Shown here one piece after another: positions 22,299 through 23,150 of a stretch of 23,150 nt of DNA. Location: the NCBI GenBank assembly GCA_900547805.1, contig URIE01000016.1:1-23150 (forward strand). The letters are read 5' to 3'. The translations under genes and the position numbers were made by a program. The stretch comes from an uncultured Collinsella sp. (lineage in GTDB: Bacteria > Actinomycetota > Coriobacteriia > Coriobacteriales > Coriobacteriaceae). The notes beneath the pieces were generated by a model, which was given only the letters and a program-made list of their open reading frames with translations, was not told the origin of the DNA and searched no databases. Each line of letters begins with the position of its first letter. Position 1 is the stretch's first letter.

Positions 22299-23126
22299 AT
22301 GAGCGAGACCGCAGTCAACGGCGTCGAGCCGATCATCTTCCTTGATGACGTCCACGTCACCTTTAGGACCCGTACCGGCTCGATTCTGCACCCCAACCTG
22401 GTTCACGCCGTCCAGGGTGTAACGATTAAGCTCATGCCCGGTCAGACGATCGGCATCGTCGGCGAGTCCGGTTGCGGTAAGTCCACCACCGCTAACGTCA
22501 TGTGCGGCCTGCAGGCCCCCACGAGCGGCAAGGTCTACTTTAAGGGCAAGGACGTTACCAAACGTACCGCCGAGGACCGTCGCCACATGGGTCGCGTCAT
22601 CTCGGTCGTGTTCCAGAACCCGGCCACGGCGCTCAACCCCCGCATGGTCGTTCGCGAGCAGCTGCTCGACCCCATGCGCGTCCACAACCTGGGTACCGAG
22701 GCCGAGCAGGAGAAGCGCGTCAAGGAGCTCTTGGAGCTCACCGGTCTGCCCAGCTCTGCCGCCGAGGTTCTTCCCGGCCAGCTTTCGGGCGGCCAGCGCC
22801 AGCGCGTCGCAATTGCCCGTGCCCTGTCGTTGAACCCCGATGCCATCATCGCCGACGAGCCCACCTCGGCTCTGGACGTTTCGGTCCGCGCGCAGATTCT
22901 CAACCTGCTGACCGACCTTAAGAAGGAGCTCGGCCTGGCCATGGTGTTCATTAGCCATGACATCCAGACGGTCCGCTATATCTCTGACGACATCATCGTT
23001 ATGAATGGCGGCAAGATCGTCGAGCAGGGCGAGGCCAAGCAGGTCTTCCAGCACCCCCAGGACCCCTACACCAAGATGCTGCTCGGCGCTGCACCGTCGC
23101 TGCTGCATCCCAAGCTCGGCGAGTAG
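22299..23126 (+). CDS. dppF: Peptide ABC transporter ATPase (DppF/OppF type)
   Basis: A 275-aa cytosolic ATPase, the second nucleotide-binding subunit and partner of the ATPase half of the fusion. Visible are Walker A GESGCGKS (55-62), Q-loop Gln106 in FQNPATALNPR, signature LSGGQRQ (162-168), Walker B with Asp186-Glu187 and His220. The protein stops soon after the H-P-Q-D-P-Y-T-K block, so it lacks the longer cysteine-containing tail found on many DppF/OppF proteins (usually about 320 aa). The ATG directly follows the TAG of the fusion gene, and a full-strength ribosome binding site, GGAGGTGAT (22286-22294), lies inside that gene's end. The 24 bases after its stop show nothing, and the operon's terminator lies outside the window. 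Confidence 0.95.
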   Translation: MSETAVNGVEPIIFLDDVHVTFRTRTGSILHPNLVHAVQGVTIKLMPGQTIGIVGESGCGKSTTANVMCGLQAPTSGKVYFKGKDVTKRTAEDRRHMGRVISVVFQNPATALNPRMVVREQLLDPMRVHNLGTEAEQEKRVKELLELTGLPSSAAEVLPGQLSGGQRQRVAIARALSLNPDAIIADEPTSALDVSVRAQILNLLTDLKKELGLAMVFISHDIQTVRYISDDIIVMNGGKIVEQGEAKQVFQHPQDPYTKMLLGAAPSLLHPKLGE

Positions 23127-23150
23127 CCTCGCTTTCCCTCCCGTGAGCCC

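Noticed and set aside
21441..22485. A 25-nt exact direct repeat at 21441-21465 and 22461-22485
   Set aside because: Both copies encode the Walker A motif of related ATPases. Conserved residues plus shared codon bias explain it without a mobile or recombination element.
19335..23108. A stop-free antisense reading frame of about 1257 codons opposite dppB, the fusion gene and dppF
   Set aside because: The sense strand carries well-conserved transporter domains, and the strong C-ending codon bias removes antisense stops (TTA, CTA and TCA are rare in the sense frame). The antisense protein is low-complexity, rich in G, D, L and R, with no recognisable domain or ribosome binding site.
1..23150. 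Defence system, prophage, insertion sequence or CRISPR array
   Set aside because: Nearly all sequence is accounted for by housekeeping, envelope and transport genes. There is no transposase, integrase, phage protein or spaced direct-repeat series.

Overview
The window is a chromosomal segment from a moderately GC-rich bacterium, most likely a Collinsella-like member of the Coriobacteriia (Actinomycetota). I infer this from the protein sequences, the mix of AT-leaning and GC-biased codon use, and actinobacterial-type features such as a DppC-DppD fusion and a C-G-A-A-C type SOS box. It looks like core chromosome: there are no tRNA or rRNA genes, insertion sequences, phage genes or CRISPR arrays.

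Layout. (1) Positions 1-3700, + strand: the end of an upstream terminator, then coaE, a membrane-anchored lytic transglycosylase and uvrB, closed by a hairpin shared with the convergent unit. (2) Positions 3724-7631, - strand: mrp, a BaiN/HI0933-type flavoprotein and a COG2509-type FAD protein, read in that order from a candidate promoter near 7602-7631, with a terminator-like hairpin just before the last gene. (3) Positions 7692-9910, - strand: one LTA synthase-like phosphoglycerol transferase with its own promoter. (4) Positions 9966-12980, + strand: uvrA behind a good LexA-type box, ending in a strong terminator. (5) Positions 13053-17186, + strand: ybaK, murJ and uvrC, packed with 3-bp and 0-bp junctions. 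(6) Positions 17187-23126, + strand: a long inverted-repeat-rich leader, then a peptide ABC transporter operon: lipoprotein binding protein, DppB permease, a fused DppC-DppD polypeptide and DppF.

Together the window holds all three subunits of UvrABC nucleotide excision repair within about 16 kb, though in three separate transcription units, interleaved with envelope genes (lytic transglycosylase, MurJ, LTA synthase-like enzyme). The mrp unit joins an Fe-S carrier ATPase to two flavoproteins of unknown substrate. The transporter genes have much stronger codon bias than the rest, which suggests high expression.

I found no clear new defence or mobile system. The items most worth a second look are the altered Fe-S cysteine pattern in UvrC, the cysteine-free C-terminal tails of the transporter ATPases, the structured transporter leader with a perfect 9+9 inverted repeat, and the uncharacterised mrp-flavoprotein operon.
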